Of a DNA stretch of 37,794 nt, positions 1 to 7,359 are shown piece after piece. Both the position numbers and the translations under genes were made by a program. The first letter of the stretch is position 1; each line of letters opens with the position of its first letter. Source of the stretch: Polycyclovorans sp046565985 (GTDB taxonomy: Bacteria > Pseudomonadota > Gammaproteobacteria > Nevskiales > Nevskiaceae); NCBI GenBank assembly GCA_046565985.1, contig JBKHXN010000126.1, positions 1 through 37,794 on the forward strand, given 5' to 3'. The notes under the pieces are model-generated. The model saw only the letters and a list, made by a program, of their open reading frames with translations. It had not been told where the DNA came from and ran no database searches.

Positions 1-2
1 AG

Positions 3-212
3 CGCTGCGCAAGCTGTGGCACATACTTGATTGCCCGGGTGCCGGATGCAGAGCTGACGGGAGTCAAGGCAAATCTCCTGCCGCCCGGCATGTTCAGGCC
101 GGAGTTCCACATACATTGTCAGCATGCCGTGCTTCCCGTAGTAGATGGCTTGCCGCACTACCGTGCCCTGCCGGCTGCCTTTGGGGGTGCCGATGATGTG
201 GTGGAGTGGTGA
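3..212 (+). CDS. GFA family (glutathione-dependent formaldehyde-activating enzyme-like) protein, 3' part
   Basis: The reading frame is open from the left edge of the window, so the gene's start lies outside it. The visible part begins with a Cys-x-x-Cys segment (RCASCGTYL) and continues with the LLPPGMFRPEFHIHCQHA and DGLPHYRALPAAFGG patterns. These are characteristic of the C-terminal half of GFA (Mss4-like) zinc proteins, where paired cysteines bind zinc. Family members are related to glutathione-dependent formaldehyde-activating enzyme, but most have no proven substrate. An internal TTG at 27 is unlikely to be the true start because the zinc cysteines lie upstream of it. The family is recognised with good confidence; the biochemical role is not known. 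Confidence 0.8.
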   Translation, partial: RCASCGTYLIARVPDAELTGVKANLLPPGMFRPEFHIHCQHAVLPVVDGLPHYRALPAAFGGADDVVEW

Positions 213-229
213 CGTGAGCGGCGGGAGAC

Positions 230-424
230 ATGGGTAGCAGCACCCATAACGCAACAGGCGTCCATTGGCGAGCTGTGTCAGGTTGGGCTCCGAGCTTCCA
301 TCATCTCTATTGGCCTGATCTGGATGTGGATCTCGCCGTTGAGTCGCTAGACCACCCCGAGCGCTTCCCGCTCGTGAGCCGGAAGGCGCCCGGCAAGCGG
401 CCCAAGCGGGCGGACCGTCGCTAA
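230..424 (+). pseudogene. DUF2442-like short ORF, probably a 5'-truncated remnant
   Basis: This 64-residue frame contains a WPDLDVDLAVESL segment that resembles the C-terminal signature of DUF2442 proteins (usually GIHWPDLDEDISVESLL). It is preceded by an NAT...WRAVSG stretch, also seen before that signature in the family. The roughly 20-30 residues that normally form the N-terminal beta-strands are missing, and an in-frame stop lies a few codons upstream of the ATG. The frame ends in a basic tail (RKAPGKRPKRADRR). DUF2442 proteins often sit beside DUF4160 or toxin-like genes, but no partner is visible. It could be a decayed gene or a short functional protein. It is convergent with the exonuclease gene at its 3' side. 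Confidence 0.4.
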
Positions 425-1093
425 CTACCCCCTGCGCGCGCGCTGCGTCTGCCAGCGCGTGCTGCGCGCGGCGTGCATCAGGCCCTTGAAGCCGTGAAAG
501 CCCTCGCGCTCGGCCTGGGGCAGCAGGCGCAGGATCAGCTCGGCGGTGGCGAGCGCGTCCCCCACCGCGGAATGGCGCTGCGCCGCGGGGATCTGAAAGT
601 AATCCAGCCAGTCGTCCAGTGAGGCGCGGCTGCGCGCCTCGTCCGGGTGCAGCGCGGCGGCGACCAGTACCGGGTCCAGCCACGCGCCGCGCGTGGGGCG
701 CTGGCCGGTGCTGCGTGCGGCGCGTGCCAGCACGCGGCGGTCAAACTCGGCGTGGCAGGCGATCAGCGGGGCGTCGTCGCGCCAGTCTTCCCAGGCCTGC
801 AGCGCCTCGGCCAGCGGGGTGCCGGTGGCGCTCTGGGCGCGGCCGATGCCGTGGATCAGCACGTTGTCGCCGCTGGCCGGCACCTCGCTGCGGATCACGG
901 CCTCAAAGCTGTCGGCCAGGGCCAGACGGCCGTGGTGCAGTGCCACGGCGCCGATGGACAGCAGGTGGTCACGGTCGGGGTCCAGTCCGGTGGTTTCGGT
1001 ATCCACCACCACCCAGCGCGCCGTGCCGGGGTCGGGCAGCAGCCCCAGGGCGGCGCGCAGCCGGGCGAACAGGCCGTGCATTTCAGCCGGCAA
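425..1093 (-). CDS. DnaQ-like 3'-5' exonuclease (DEDDh)
   Basis: The 222-residue protein carries the three exonuclease motifs of the DEDDh family. These are VVVDTETTG near residues 28-36 (Exo I, first Asp and Glu), CHAEFDRR in the middle (Exo II Asp), and HSAVGDALAT (Exo III His and Asp). It resembles the proofreading epsilon subunit of DNA polymerase III but has no clear polymerase-binding extension, so its nucleic-acid substrate is unknown. Its start overlaps the end of the upstream cNMP/CBS/DUF294 gene by 11 bases, which suggests translational coupling. This gene pair is known from acetate-permease-type operons with a sodium:solute symporter; no symporter is present here. Confidence 0.88.
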   Translation of the reverse strand: MPAEMHGLFARLRAALGLLPDPGTARWVVVDTETTGLDPDRDHLLSIGAVALHHGRLALADSFEAVIRSEVPASGDNVLIHGIGRAQSATGTPLAEALQAWEDWRDDAPLIACHAEFDRRVLARAARSTGQRPTRGAWLDPVLVAAALHPDEARSRASLDDWLDYFQIPAAQRHSAVGDALATAELILRLLPQAEREGFHGFKGLMHAARSTRWQTQRARRG

Positions 1094-2981
1094 AGTCCAC
1101 GGCCACGCGCTGCTGCAGCTTGCGCGCCTGACGGAAGGCTTCCTTGAGGATGCGCTGATCCACCTCCGACAGGGTTTCCGGATCGATGCGGTTGGCCGCG
1201 CGGTCGTGCGCGGTGCTGGCCGATTCGCCCAGCGCGTGCTGCGCGCGCAGGCGCAGCATCTGCACGAAGTTGAAGGCGTCGATCCAGGCCTGCACCGTGG
1301 CGTCGCCCAGATGCAGCAGGGATGCGGCGCCGCGCAGGCGATCGGCGGTGGCGGTGGCGGGCACGCCGGCGGCCAGCGCCAGCAGCCGCGCCGCGTCCAC
1401 GAACGGCATGGTGCCGTGGAGCTTGAGGTCTATGGTGCCGTCGTCGTCCTCGGTCAGGCGGCCGAACCAGTTCAGCGGCGGGCGGTTGCGCAGCAGGTTG
1501 TCGGCCATCTGCTTGAGAAAACGACGATTGCCGCGGGCGCGCTCCACCACCGCGTGGCGCAGCTGGTAGGCCAGCGGCTCGTGCCCGGCGAGCGGGCGGA
1601 AGTCGAAGAAGATGCTGGCGTCCAGCAGCGCCTCCGGGTCACCGCGGTCAATCCAGCCGGTGAACACCTGCCGCCACTCGTCGAGCGTGAGGCACCACTT
1701 GCGGTTGCCGGCCATGATGCCGCCGCGGCACAGCGGAAAGCCGCAGTCGCGCAGCCACAGGTTCATGGCCTGGCCAAAGCGCAGCAGCCGCGCGCGCGTG
1801 GCTTCCACGTCGTCGCGCTGGCTCACGCTGAAAATGATGCCGTTGTCCTGGTCGGTGCTGATGGTCTGTTCCTGGCGGCCTTCGCTGCCCATGGCGATCC
1901 AGCACCAGCGCACGCCGGCCAGATCGTGCTGGTCCAGCAGCAGTTCCAGCGCGCGTACCGTGAGCTGGTCATTGAGCGAGCTGACAAAGCGCGTGAGCTG
2001 CGCGGCGCTCACGCCCTGCGCCACCAGGCCGTGGGACAGGGCGCGGATGTCGCCGGCGGCACGCACCAGCGAATCGCGCGTGCTGGCGTGGCGGATGGTG
2101 CGGCTGGCCTGGCGCAACGAGATGCGTTGCAGGCCGAACAGGTCACGCTCCGACACCACGCCGCTGAGCCGGTCGCCGTCGGTCAGCACCACGTGCTGGA
2201 TGCCGTGCTCGACCATCATCAGCGCGGCATCGCCGGCGGGAGCCCCGGCCGGCAGGCGTCGTACCGGGCTGGACATGACGGTGAAGACCGGGTCGGTCAG
2301 CGGCCGCCCGGGCAGGATGACCTTGCCGACCAGGTCGGTGCGGGTGAAGATCCCCAGCGGCTGCCGCAGGTTGTCCACGATGATGATCGAGCCCACGCGC
2401 ACCGCGTACATGGCCGCCAGCGCGTCGCGGATCGGGGTTTCCTGCGCGCAGGTCACCGGCTCGCGCCGCACCAGCTCGCGCAGCGGCGTGTCCATGGCCT
2501 GCTGCGAGGCGGTCTCGGCCACGTAGGCGGCCTGCACCTGCTGGCGCGAAAGATCCAGCAGGCTGGCCAGGCGGCGGGTGCAGAAATCGCGGAACACCAG
2601 GCTGCGCTCCAGCAGGCGCTCGAACGCGGGCCGTGGCAGCAGCAGGCAGAACACGTCCCCCACGGCGCGGTACACGCTGGTGGCGGCGCGGTGGGCGAGC
2701 AGGGCGCCGAGCGGAAACATCTCGCCCTGGCTCAGCTCCCAGGTGGCGGCGGGCACGCCGCTGCCGTCCGGGCGTTCGCCCCGCACCAGGCCTTGCTTGA
2801 TCAGGAAGCAGTATTCGGGTTCGCCGCCGGGCGCCAGGATCACCTGGCCGGGCTCAAAGTAGGCGATCTGCGCGGCACCGATCAGCTGGTCGAGTTCCTC
2901 CGCCGGCATCTGCCCGAAGGGGGCGTGCGGCTGCAGCTGGCTGCGCAGGGCGGCAACAACCGTGGGCGTGGCGGCATTCAT
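1083..2981 (-). CDS. cNMP-binding / CBS-pair / DUF294 nucleotidyltransferase-like signalling protein
   Basis: This 632-residue multidomain protein has a cyclic-nucleotide-binding-like domain at about residues 20-120 (FEPGQVILAPGGEPEYCFLIKQG). A pair of CBS domains follows at about 162-285. Next is a DUF294 nucleotidyltransferase-like domain with GSEGRQEQTISTDQDN near residue 363, which matches the GS...R.E...D.D metal-binding pattern of GlnD-type enzymes. A DUF294 C-terminal helical domain ends the protein. The layout suggests sensing of a nucleotide or adenylate pool, possibly with transfer of a nucleotidyl group to a partner; the target is unknown. AGGAGG precedes the ATG. It overlaps the DnaQ-like exonuclease gene at its 3' end and is divergent from the DUF938 gene across 94 bp. 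Confidence 0.87.
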   Translation of the reverse strand: MNAATPTVVAALRSQLQPHAPFGQMPAEELDQLIGAAQIAYFEPGQVILAPGGEPEYCFLIKQGLVRGERPDGSGVPAATWELSQGEMFPLGALLAHRAATSVYRAVGDVFCLLLPRPAFERLLERSLVFRDFCTRRLASLLDLSRQQVQAAYVAETASQQAMDTPLRELVRREPVTCAQETPIRDALAAMYAVRVGSIIIVDNLRQPLGIFTRTDLVGKVILPGRPLTDPVFTVMSSPVRRLPAGAPAGDAALMMVEHGIQHVVLTDGDRLSGVVSERDLFGLQRISLRQASRTIRHASTRDSLVRAAGDIRALSHGLVAQGVSAAQLTRFVSSLNDQLTVRALELLLDQHDLAGVRWCWIAMGSEGRQEQTISTDQDNGIIFSVSQRDDVEATRARLLRFGQAMNLWLRDCGFPLCRGGIMAGNRKWCLTLDEWRQVFTGWIDRGDPEALLDASIFFDFRPLAGHEPLAYQLRHAVVERARGNRRFLKQMADNLLRNRPPLNWFGRLTEDDDGTIDLKLHGTMPFVDAARLLALAAGVPATATADRLRGAASLLHLGDATVQAWIDAFNFVQMLRLRAQHALGESASTAHDRAANRIDPETLSEVDQRILKEAFRQARKLQQRVAVDFAG

Positions 2982-3075
2982 GCAACCTCCTGCGGGCGAG
3001 GCGCCGCCGCAGGGGGACGCACCGGCCGAATCTTGCTAGGTTTGCATCTTACCCAAACCGCCGCCGCCGCCCGCC

Positions 3076-3684
3076 ATGACCGCCAAGCCGTTCTCCGCCG
3101 CCTGCGAGCGCAACCGCGAGCCCATCCTCGAGGTGCTGCGTCGGCACTGGGCGGAGCGTACGCGGGTGCTGGAGATCGGCAGCGGCACCGGCCAGCACGC
3201 GGTGCACTTTGCCCGCGCCCTGCCGCACCTGCTGTGGCAGACCACGGACCGCGCCGAGCAACTGCCGGGCATCCGCCAGTGGCTGGACGAGGCCGCGCTG
3301 CCCAACACCCCGCCACCGCTGGAACTCGACGTGGCCGGCGAGGCCTGGCCGGCGCAGACCTACGATGCCGCGTTCAGCGCCAACACCCTGCACATCCTCG
3401 CCTGGCCCGAGGTGGAGCGCCTGTTTGCCGGGCTCGATCAGGTGCTCGCCGCCGATGCGCAGCTGGTGATCTACGGCCCCTTCCTCTACGCCGACCGGCC
3501 GACCAGCCCGAGCAATGTCGAATTCGACCGTGCCCTGCGCGCCGAGGCGCCCCAGCGTGGCCTGCGCGACTTTGCGGCGGTGGACGCGCTGGCCCAGAGC
3601 ATCGGCCTGCACCTGATCGAGGACGTGGAGATGCCGGCCCACAACCGCTGCCTGGTCTGGCACCGCGCGGCGCCGATGCTGTGA
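3076..3684 (+). CDS. DUF938 family SAM-dependent methyltransferase-like protein
   Basis: The 202-residue protein begins with the DUF938 signature PFSAACERNREPIL. A class I methyltransferase motif I follows at residues 31-39 (VLEIGSGTG), with later elements including FSANTLHIL and the YGPFLYADRPTSPSN stretch typical of DUF938. This supports a Rossmann-fold S-adenosylmethionine-binding enzyme of about the normal family length. The methyl acceptor is not known. The gene stands alone: it is divergent from the DUF294 gene and 65 bp upstream of the ROK kinase, with a locally AT-rich spacer (about 3700-3750) that may hold the next gene's promoter. Confidence 0.87.
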   Translation: MTAKPFSAACERNREPILEVLRRHWAERTRVLEIGSGTGQHAVHFARALPHLLWQTTDRAEQLPGIRQWLDEAALPNTPPPLELDVAGEAWPAQTYDAAFSANTLHILAWPEVERLFAGLDQVLAADAQLVIYGPFLYADRPTSPSNVEFDRALRAEAPQRGLRDFAAVDALAQSIGLHLIEDVEMPAHNRCLVWHRAAPML

Positions 3685-3749
3685 ATGCTGTATCGTGCCG
3701 TAAGGTGCAAGTTAAAAGACGTTGAAGAAAATTAAGGTATTTTAGTCAG

Positions 3750-4667
3750 GTGAAGACGCAGAATCGGATCGGCATCGACCTCGGCGGCACCAAGATCGAA
3801 GGCATAGTCCTGGCCCCGGACTCGGCGGTGCTGTACCGCGAGCGGGTGCCCACCCCGCAGGAGGATTATCACGGGCAGATCGAGGCCATCGCCGGGCTGG
3901 TGGCGCGCGCCGAGGCCGCCGTGGGGCAGGCCGGCCTGCCGGTCGGCATCGGCCACCCGGGCGCCGTCTCGCCGGCGACCGGGCGCATCAAGAACGCCAA
4001 TTCGCAGTGTCTCAACGGCCAGCCGCTGCAGCAGGACCTGGAAGCGCGCCTGGGCCGCCCGGTGCGCCTGGCCAACGATGCCGACTGCCTCGCCGTATCC
4101 GAGCAGGCCGACGGCGCGGCCGCCGGCGCCGACAATGTCTTCGCCGTGATCCTCGGCACCGGGACCGGCGGCGGCGCGGTCATCCACGGCCGTCTGCTGC
4201 GCGGCCCCAATGCCATCGCCGGCGAATGGGGCCACAACCCCTTGCCCTGGCCGCGCCCGGAATGGGGCGAGGTGCCCGGCCCGGCGCACTGGGATGGGCG
4301 GCACGGTTCGATCGAGGCCTATCTCTCCGGCCCCGGTCTGGCGCGCGATCACCATCAGGTGAGCGGCCAGCCCCTGCGCAGCGAGGAGATCGTGGCCCAT
4401 GCCGGTGCCGGAGACGCCGCCTGCAACGCCAGCCTGGCGCGCTACGAGGACCGGCTGGCGCGGGCCCTGGCCAGCGTCATCAATGTGCTGGACCCGGAGG
4501 TGATCGTCCTCGGCGGCGGGCTCTCGGGCCTGGCGCGCCTGTACCGGCACGTGCCGGCGCTGTGGGACGAGTGGGTTTTTTCCGATCGCGTGGACACCCG
4601 GCTGGTCCCGGCGCAGCACGGGGACAGCTCCGGCGTGCGCGGCGCCGCCTGGCTGTGGCCGGCATGA
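3750..4667 (+). CDS. ROK family sugar kinase (fructokinase/mannokinase-like) lacking zinc cysteines
   Basis: The 305-residue protein starts at GTG with the phosphate-binding motif IDLGGTK (residues 9-15). It has the catalytic Asp in LANDAD (Asp110) and the second phosphate motif LGTGTGGG (135-142). The motif GEWGHNPLP (158-166) resembles bacterial fructokinases and manno(fructo)kinases, which phosphorylate a hexose with ATP in the cytoplasm. The family usually then shows CxCGxxGC, which binds zinc with an upstream His. Here the equivalent segment is HWDGRHGSIEAYLSG (from residue 180), so the three cysteines are His, Asp and Ser. His162 is retained. The 3' end overlaps the next kinase (ATGA). 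There is no strong ribosome-binding site; a weak AAGG lies 12 bases upstream of the GTG. Sugar specificity cannot be read from sequence. Confidence 0.9.
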   Translation: MKTQNRIGIDLGGTKIEGIVLAPDSAVLYRERVPTPQEDYHGQIEAIAGLVARAEAAVGQAGLPVGIGHPGAVSPATGRIKNANSQCLNGQPLQQDLEARLGRPVRLANDADCLAVSEQADGAAAGADNVFAVILGTGTGGGAVIHGRLLRGPNAIAGEWGHNPLPWPRPEWGEVPGPAHWDGRHGSIEAYLSGPGLARDHHQVSGQPLRSEEIVAHAGAGDAACNASLARYEDRLARALASVINVLDPEVIVLGGGLSGLARLYRHVPALWDEWVFSDRVDTRLVPAQHGDSSGVRGAAWLWPA

Positions 4668-5200
4668 GCGGCCGGCGCGTGATGGCGCTGATGGGCCTGC
4701 CGGGCTCGGGCAAGTCGGCCCTGCTGCGACGGGTGGCGCGCCGCCTGGCACTGCCGGTGGTGGACCGCGATGCCATCCGCGCCGCCATGTTCCCGCAATC
4801 GCAGGGAGACCCCGCCGAGAAGGAAGCCGCCAACCAGGCGGTGCTGGCGGCGGTGGCCCTGCACCTGGCCCAGGGCCGCGACTGCGCGGTGGACGGCATG
4901 ACCTTCGCCAGCCCGGCGCTGCGCGAGCGCCTGGCCCACACGGCCGCGCAGGGCGGCGGCACGGTGCGCTGGGTGTGGATGGACGCGCCGCTGCGCCTGG
5001 CGGTCTCGCGGGTGGCGGCCAACGCCGGGCGCCACGTGGCGCGCGAACGCACGCCCGAGCTGGTGCGCGAGGTGGCGGCGCGCTTTGCGCCGGTGCCGGA
5101 GGGCACCCTGCGCCTGGATGCTACCCGCCCGCTGGGCGTGCTGGCCACCGAGGTGGAACGGGACTGGTCTGTCCCGCCCGGCGGGTCAGACCCGGGCTAG
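4664..5200 (+). CDS. P-loop kinase (AAA_33 / predicted kinase family)
   Basis: The start is the ATG overlapping the ROK kinase stop (ATGA at 4664-4667), giving 178 residues. A longer in-frame extension upstream is antisense-like noise over the ROK gene. The N-terminus has a Walker A motif, GLPGSGKS (residues 10-17), followed by VVDRDAIRAAMFP, matching the substrate-side Asp-Arg of small kinases in the AAA_33/zeta/gluconate-kinase group. WVWMDAPL marks the later strand, and a lid-like arginine-rich segment (RHVARERTPE) follows. It is probably a small-molecule kinase, but the substrate is unknown. Tight coupling to the ROK sugar kinase suggests related or sequential phosphorylation. The gene ends directly against the convergent DUF4870-like gene. 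Confidence 0.78.
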   Translation: MSGRRVMALMGLPGSGKSALLRRVARRLALPVVDRDAIRAAMFPQSQGDPAEKEAANQAVLAAVALHLAQGRDCAVDGMTFASPALRERLAHTAAQGGGTVRWVWMDAPLRLAVSRVAANAGRHVARERTPELVREVAARFAPVPEGTLRLDATRPLGVLATEVERDWSVPPGGSDPG

Positions 5201-5554
5201 TCAGTCCATCGGCATCGGCTTGCGCTCGGCAAAGCTGAGCGCGCCGCGCACGATGCGGTAGATGTACCAGACCGCCACCACGAAATAGAGCAGGAAGCCG
5301 ATCCCGATCACCATCAGGATGCTGCTGACGATCACCCACAGCAGGCCGAACCAGAACGTGCGCAGCAGCCAGCGGTGGTGGCTGCGGATGAAGTGGTTGT
5401 GGGTATCGTTGATCTTGAGGTGGTTGATGATCACGCCCGCGATCGCGCTGAGCGCCGTGAACGGGCCCAGGGCGTGCAGGATGTAGGCGATCAGCAGGAC
5501 ATTGCGATCGGATTCCGTTCCAGCGTCATGGTCGGGGATGACGTGCTGATTCAT
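5201..5554 (-). CDS. DUF4870-like (Tic20-like) small membrane protein
   Basis: This 117-residue protein starts at the ATG at 5554, preceded by AAGGAG at a good distance. A longer open frame upstream runs through the ppa terminator and is rejected as a start. Three hydrophobic helices are visible, at about 19-46, 65-86 and 84-103. A conserved-looking HNHFIRSHHRWLLRTFWFG segment sits between the first two. This pattern resembles DUF4870/Tic20-like inner-membrane proteins, whose function is not established. It lies downstream of ppa but is separated from it by a strong intrinsic terminator, so it is probably transcribed from its own promoter. Confidence 0.72.
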   Translation of the reverse strand: MNQHVIPDHDAGTESDRNVLLIAYILHALGPFTALSAIAGVIINHLKINDTHNHFIRSHHRWLLRTFWFGLLWVIVSSILMVIGIGFLLYFVVAVWYIYRIVRGALSFAERKPMPMD

Positions 5555-5603
5555 GGCGACTCCTTGGCGAGTTCCGGCGCACATTAGCAGGCCCCGCAGG
5601 CAT

Positions 5604-5638
5604 AAAAAAGCGCCCGGCGCGCGGTACGCGGCGGGCGC
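5604..5638 (-). terminator. Intrinsic terminator of ppa
   Basis: On the minus strand, GCGCCCG pairs with CGGGCGC (arms at 5632-5638 and 5610-5616, with further GC pairing inside). Six U residues follow, from the A-run at 5604-5609. It lies 17 bases beyond the ppa stop codon and separates ppa from the membrane-protein gene. Confidence 0.85.
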
Positions 5639-5654
5639 TGCTGCCGACCGGGGC

Positions 5655-6185
5655 TCAGCCCTTGTAGGCCTTGATGCCGTTCTCGATCTCGGTGCGCGCG
5701 GCGGCGGCGTCACGCCAGCCGGCGATCTTGACCCACTTGCCCTTCTCCAGCGCCTTGTAAGTGCTGTAGAAGTGGTGGATCTCGTTCTTGGTGCGCTCGG
5801 GCACGTCGGCCAGATCCTTGAGGTGGTCGTAGGCGTGGTTGCTGACCTTGTCCACCGGCACCGCCAGGAGCTTGGCGTCGGTGCCCTTCTCGTCCTCGGT
5901 ATCGAGCACGCAGATCGCGCGGCACTTGATGACCGATCCGGCCACGACCGGGTGCGGGGTGAGCACCAGCACGTCCACCGGGTCACCGTCGCCGGCCAGG
6001 GTCCTGGGCACGTAGCCGTAGTTGGCGGGGTAGCTCATGGCCACGTTCATGAAGCGGTCCACCATCAGCAGGCCGGTGTCCTTGTCCACTTCGTACTTTA
6101 CCGGCGGGCCGTAGGCAGGGATTTCGATCACCACGTAGAACTCGTGGGGCGCCTTGTCGCCCGGACCCAATGCTTCAATACCCAT
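5655..6185 (-). CDS. ppa: Inorganic pyrophosphatase (family I)
   Basis: Soluble family I pyrophosphatase hydrolyses pyrophosphate to two phosphates in the cytoplasm and so drives biosynthesis of nucleic acids and activated intermediates. The 176-residue length matches the bacterial hexameric enzyme. Signature elements are IEIPAYGPPVKYEVDKDTG, the family motif DGDPVDVLV with its metal-binding aspartates, and KDLADVPERTKNEIHHFYSTYKALE near the C-terminus. GAGGG lies upstream of the ATG. A possible -10 box (TACAAT on the minus strand, at 6223-6228) lies in the ppa/adk divergent spacer, but no convincing -35 is seen. A strong terminator follows the gene. Confidence 0.97.
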   Translation of the reverse strand: MGIEALGPGDKAPHEFYVVIEIPAYGPPVKYEVDKDTGLLMVDRFMNVAMSYPANYGYVPRTLAGDGDPVDVLVLTPHPVVAGSVIKCRAICVLDTEDEKGTDAKLLAVPVDKVSNHAYDHLKDLADVPERTKNEIHHFYSTYKALEKGKWVKIAGWRDAAAARTEIENGIKAYKG

Positions 6186-6371
6186 GATGCCCTCGTTGAT
6201 GTTGGATGACGGTCAAGCCGCATATTGTAGTGGAGCCGCCCGCCCCCCGGCCAATGCGCCGCGTTGACGCCGCTTGGGCCCAGCCGTTACCTTTGCCGGC
6301 CCGCAGCAGGGGACCGGTTGCCGTGGCACACGGAAGCGCTGCGCTCACTGTACATACAAGAGGCTGATCCA

Positions 6372-6935
6372 ATGAGGATTGTTCTGCTGGGCGCGCCCGG
6401 TTCCGGCAAGGGGACGCAGGGTGAGAAGCTGGTGGCCCACTTCGGGATTCCCAAGATCTCGACGGGCGACGCCCTGCGTGCGGCGGTCGCCGCCGGGACC
6501 GCGCTGGGGCGCAAGGCCAAGGCGGCGATGGATGCCGGCCAGCTGGTGGCCGACGAGATCGTGATCGGCATCGTCGAGGAGCGTCTGGGCCACGCCGACG
6601 CGCAGAAGGGCTTCATCCTCGACGGCTTTCCGCGCAATACCGCCCAGGCCGAAGTGCTCGACGAGATGCTGCGGCGCCTGCGCCAGCCCGGCGTGAGCCA
6701 GGCGATCCACCTGCACGTCTCCGACGAGGAGATCGTGCGCCGGCTGCTGGAGCGCGCCAAGATCGAAGGCCGCGCCGACGACCGCGAGGACGTCATCCGC
6801 CGGCGCATCGAGGTGTACAACGCCGAGACGCGGCCGCTGCTGGACTATTACCAGGCGCAGGGCAAGCTGGTGAACGTGGAAGGCTTGGGCCGGCTCGAAG
6901 AGATTTTCCAGCGCATCCTCGCCGTCGCCCGCTGA
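6372..6935 (+). CDS. adk: Adenylate kinase, short-LID form
   Basis: Adenylate kinase interconverts ATP + AMP and 2 ADP in the cytoplasm. The protein is 187 residues from the ATG at 6372, which has GAGG just upstream. It has the P-loop GAPGSGKGTQ (7-16), the AMP-binding segment ISTGDALR, and the signature FILDGFPRN. The LID is the short type: RRLLERAKIEGRADDREDVIRRRIEVY, with no cysteine zinc finger and none of the roughly 27-residue insert of the 214-residue E. coli enzyme. Short forms are known, for example in Xanthomonas. It is divergent from ppa and followed by a strong terminator. Confidence 0.97.
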   Translation: MRIVLLGAPGSGKGTQGEKLVAHFGIPKISTGDALRAAVAAGTALGRKAKAAMDAGQLVADEIVIGIVEERLGHADAQKGFILDGFPRNTAQAEVLDEMLRRLRQPGVSQAIHLHVSDEEIVRRLLERAKIEGRADDREDVIRRRIEVYNAETRPLLDYYQAQGKLVNVEGLGRLEEIFQRILAVAR

Positions 6936-6951
6936 GGCGGGTGCCAGCCAC

Positions 6952-6978
6952 AAAAAACCCTCCGGCCGGAGGGTTTTT
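6952..6978. terminator. Bidirectional intrinsic terminator after adk
   Basis: CCCTCCGG and CCGGAGGG (6958-6973) form a perfect stem. It is preceded by six A residues (6952-6957) and followed by five T residues (6974-6978). It sits 16 bases after the adk stop codon and could also act on minus-strand transcripts. Confidence 0.92.
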
Positions 6979-7061
6979 CATGCCATCGGCAAGTAGCTGG
7001 CCGACCGGAGCTGTCCGCCGGCTCCTGCCGGCCGCCGCGGTCCTGGGCAGGGCGGGCTGGT

Positions 7062-7089
7062 TAGATGTATCTAGCTAGACTAGACTAAG
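7062..7089. promoter_or_regulatory. Candidate operator/promoter of the Phd-PIN module
   Basis: A sudden AT-rich patch in GC-rich surroundings holds three overlapping short repeats. There is an interrupted palindrome TAGAT-GT-ATCTA (7062-7073), a perfect palindrome CTAGCTAG (7071-7078), and the direct repeat CTAGACTAGACTA beginning in the same bases. It lies about 22-50 bases upstream of the antitoxin ATG. Autoregulation by binding palindromes over the promoter is established for Phd/YefM antitoxins; that this patch is the operator is inference. Confidence 0.5.
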
Positions 7090-7110
7090 CACGTATTTGG
7101 GAGGATCACG

Positions 7111-7359
7111 ATGCCGTCCATCAATATGCTGCAGGCCAAGTCAACGCTGTCCCGCCTTGTGGAATCCATTGAGCAGGGGCAGGAACGCGAAATTGTCATT
7201 GCCCGCAATGGCCGCCCGGCCGCCAGGCTCGTGCCCATTGACAGTCTGCCGCCCGGCAAGCGCATCGGCGTTGCCAAGGGCAAGTTCAAGGTGCCGGACA
7301 GCATTGACGCGCACAACGCCGAGGTTGCCAGCCAGTTTCTGGGCAGGCGGAAGTCTTGA
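7111..7359 (+). CDS. Type II antitoxin, Phd/YefM family
   Basis: This 82-residue protein has the Phd/YefM pattern: INMLQAKSTLSRLVESIEQGQEREIVIARNGRPAARLVPI. The N-terminal part folds as a dimeric DNA-binding domain that represses its own operon. The C-terminal tail (KGKFKVPDSIDAHNAEVASQFLG) should bind and mask the toxin. GGGAGG lies just upstream of the ATG. Its stop codon overlaps the TTG start of the PIN toxin (TTGA), so the two are translated together with antitoxin first. Palindromes lie in the promoter region. Confidence 0.9.
   Translation: MPSINMLQAKSTLSRLVESIEQGQEREIVIARNGRPAARLVPIDSLPPGKRIGVAKGKFKVPDSIDAHNAEVASQFLGRRKS

Noticed and set aside
693..3725. Very long open frame (over 1000 codons) antisense to the DUF294 gene and running into the methyltransferase gene
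   Set aside because: It is produced by high GC third positions; the amino-acid content (Ala/Gly/His/Gln/Arg-rich) is low-complexity and matches no family, while the opposite strand has clear domains.
5555..5986. N-terminal extension of the DUF4870-like protein through the ppa terminator
   Set aside because: The extension is out of frame with ppa and low-complexity; the ATG at 5554 has a strong AAGGAG.
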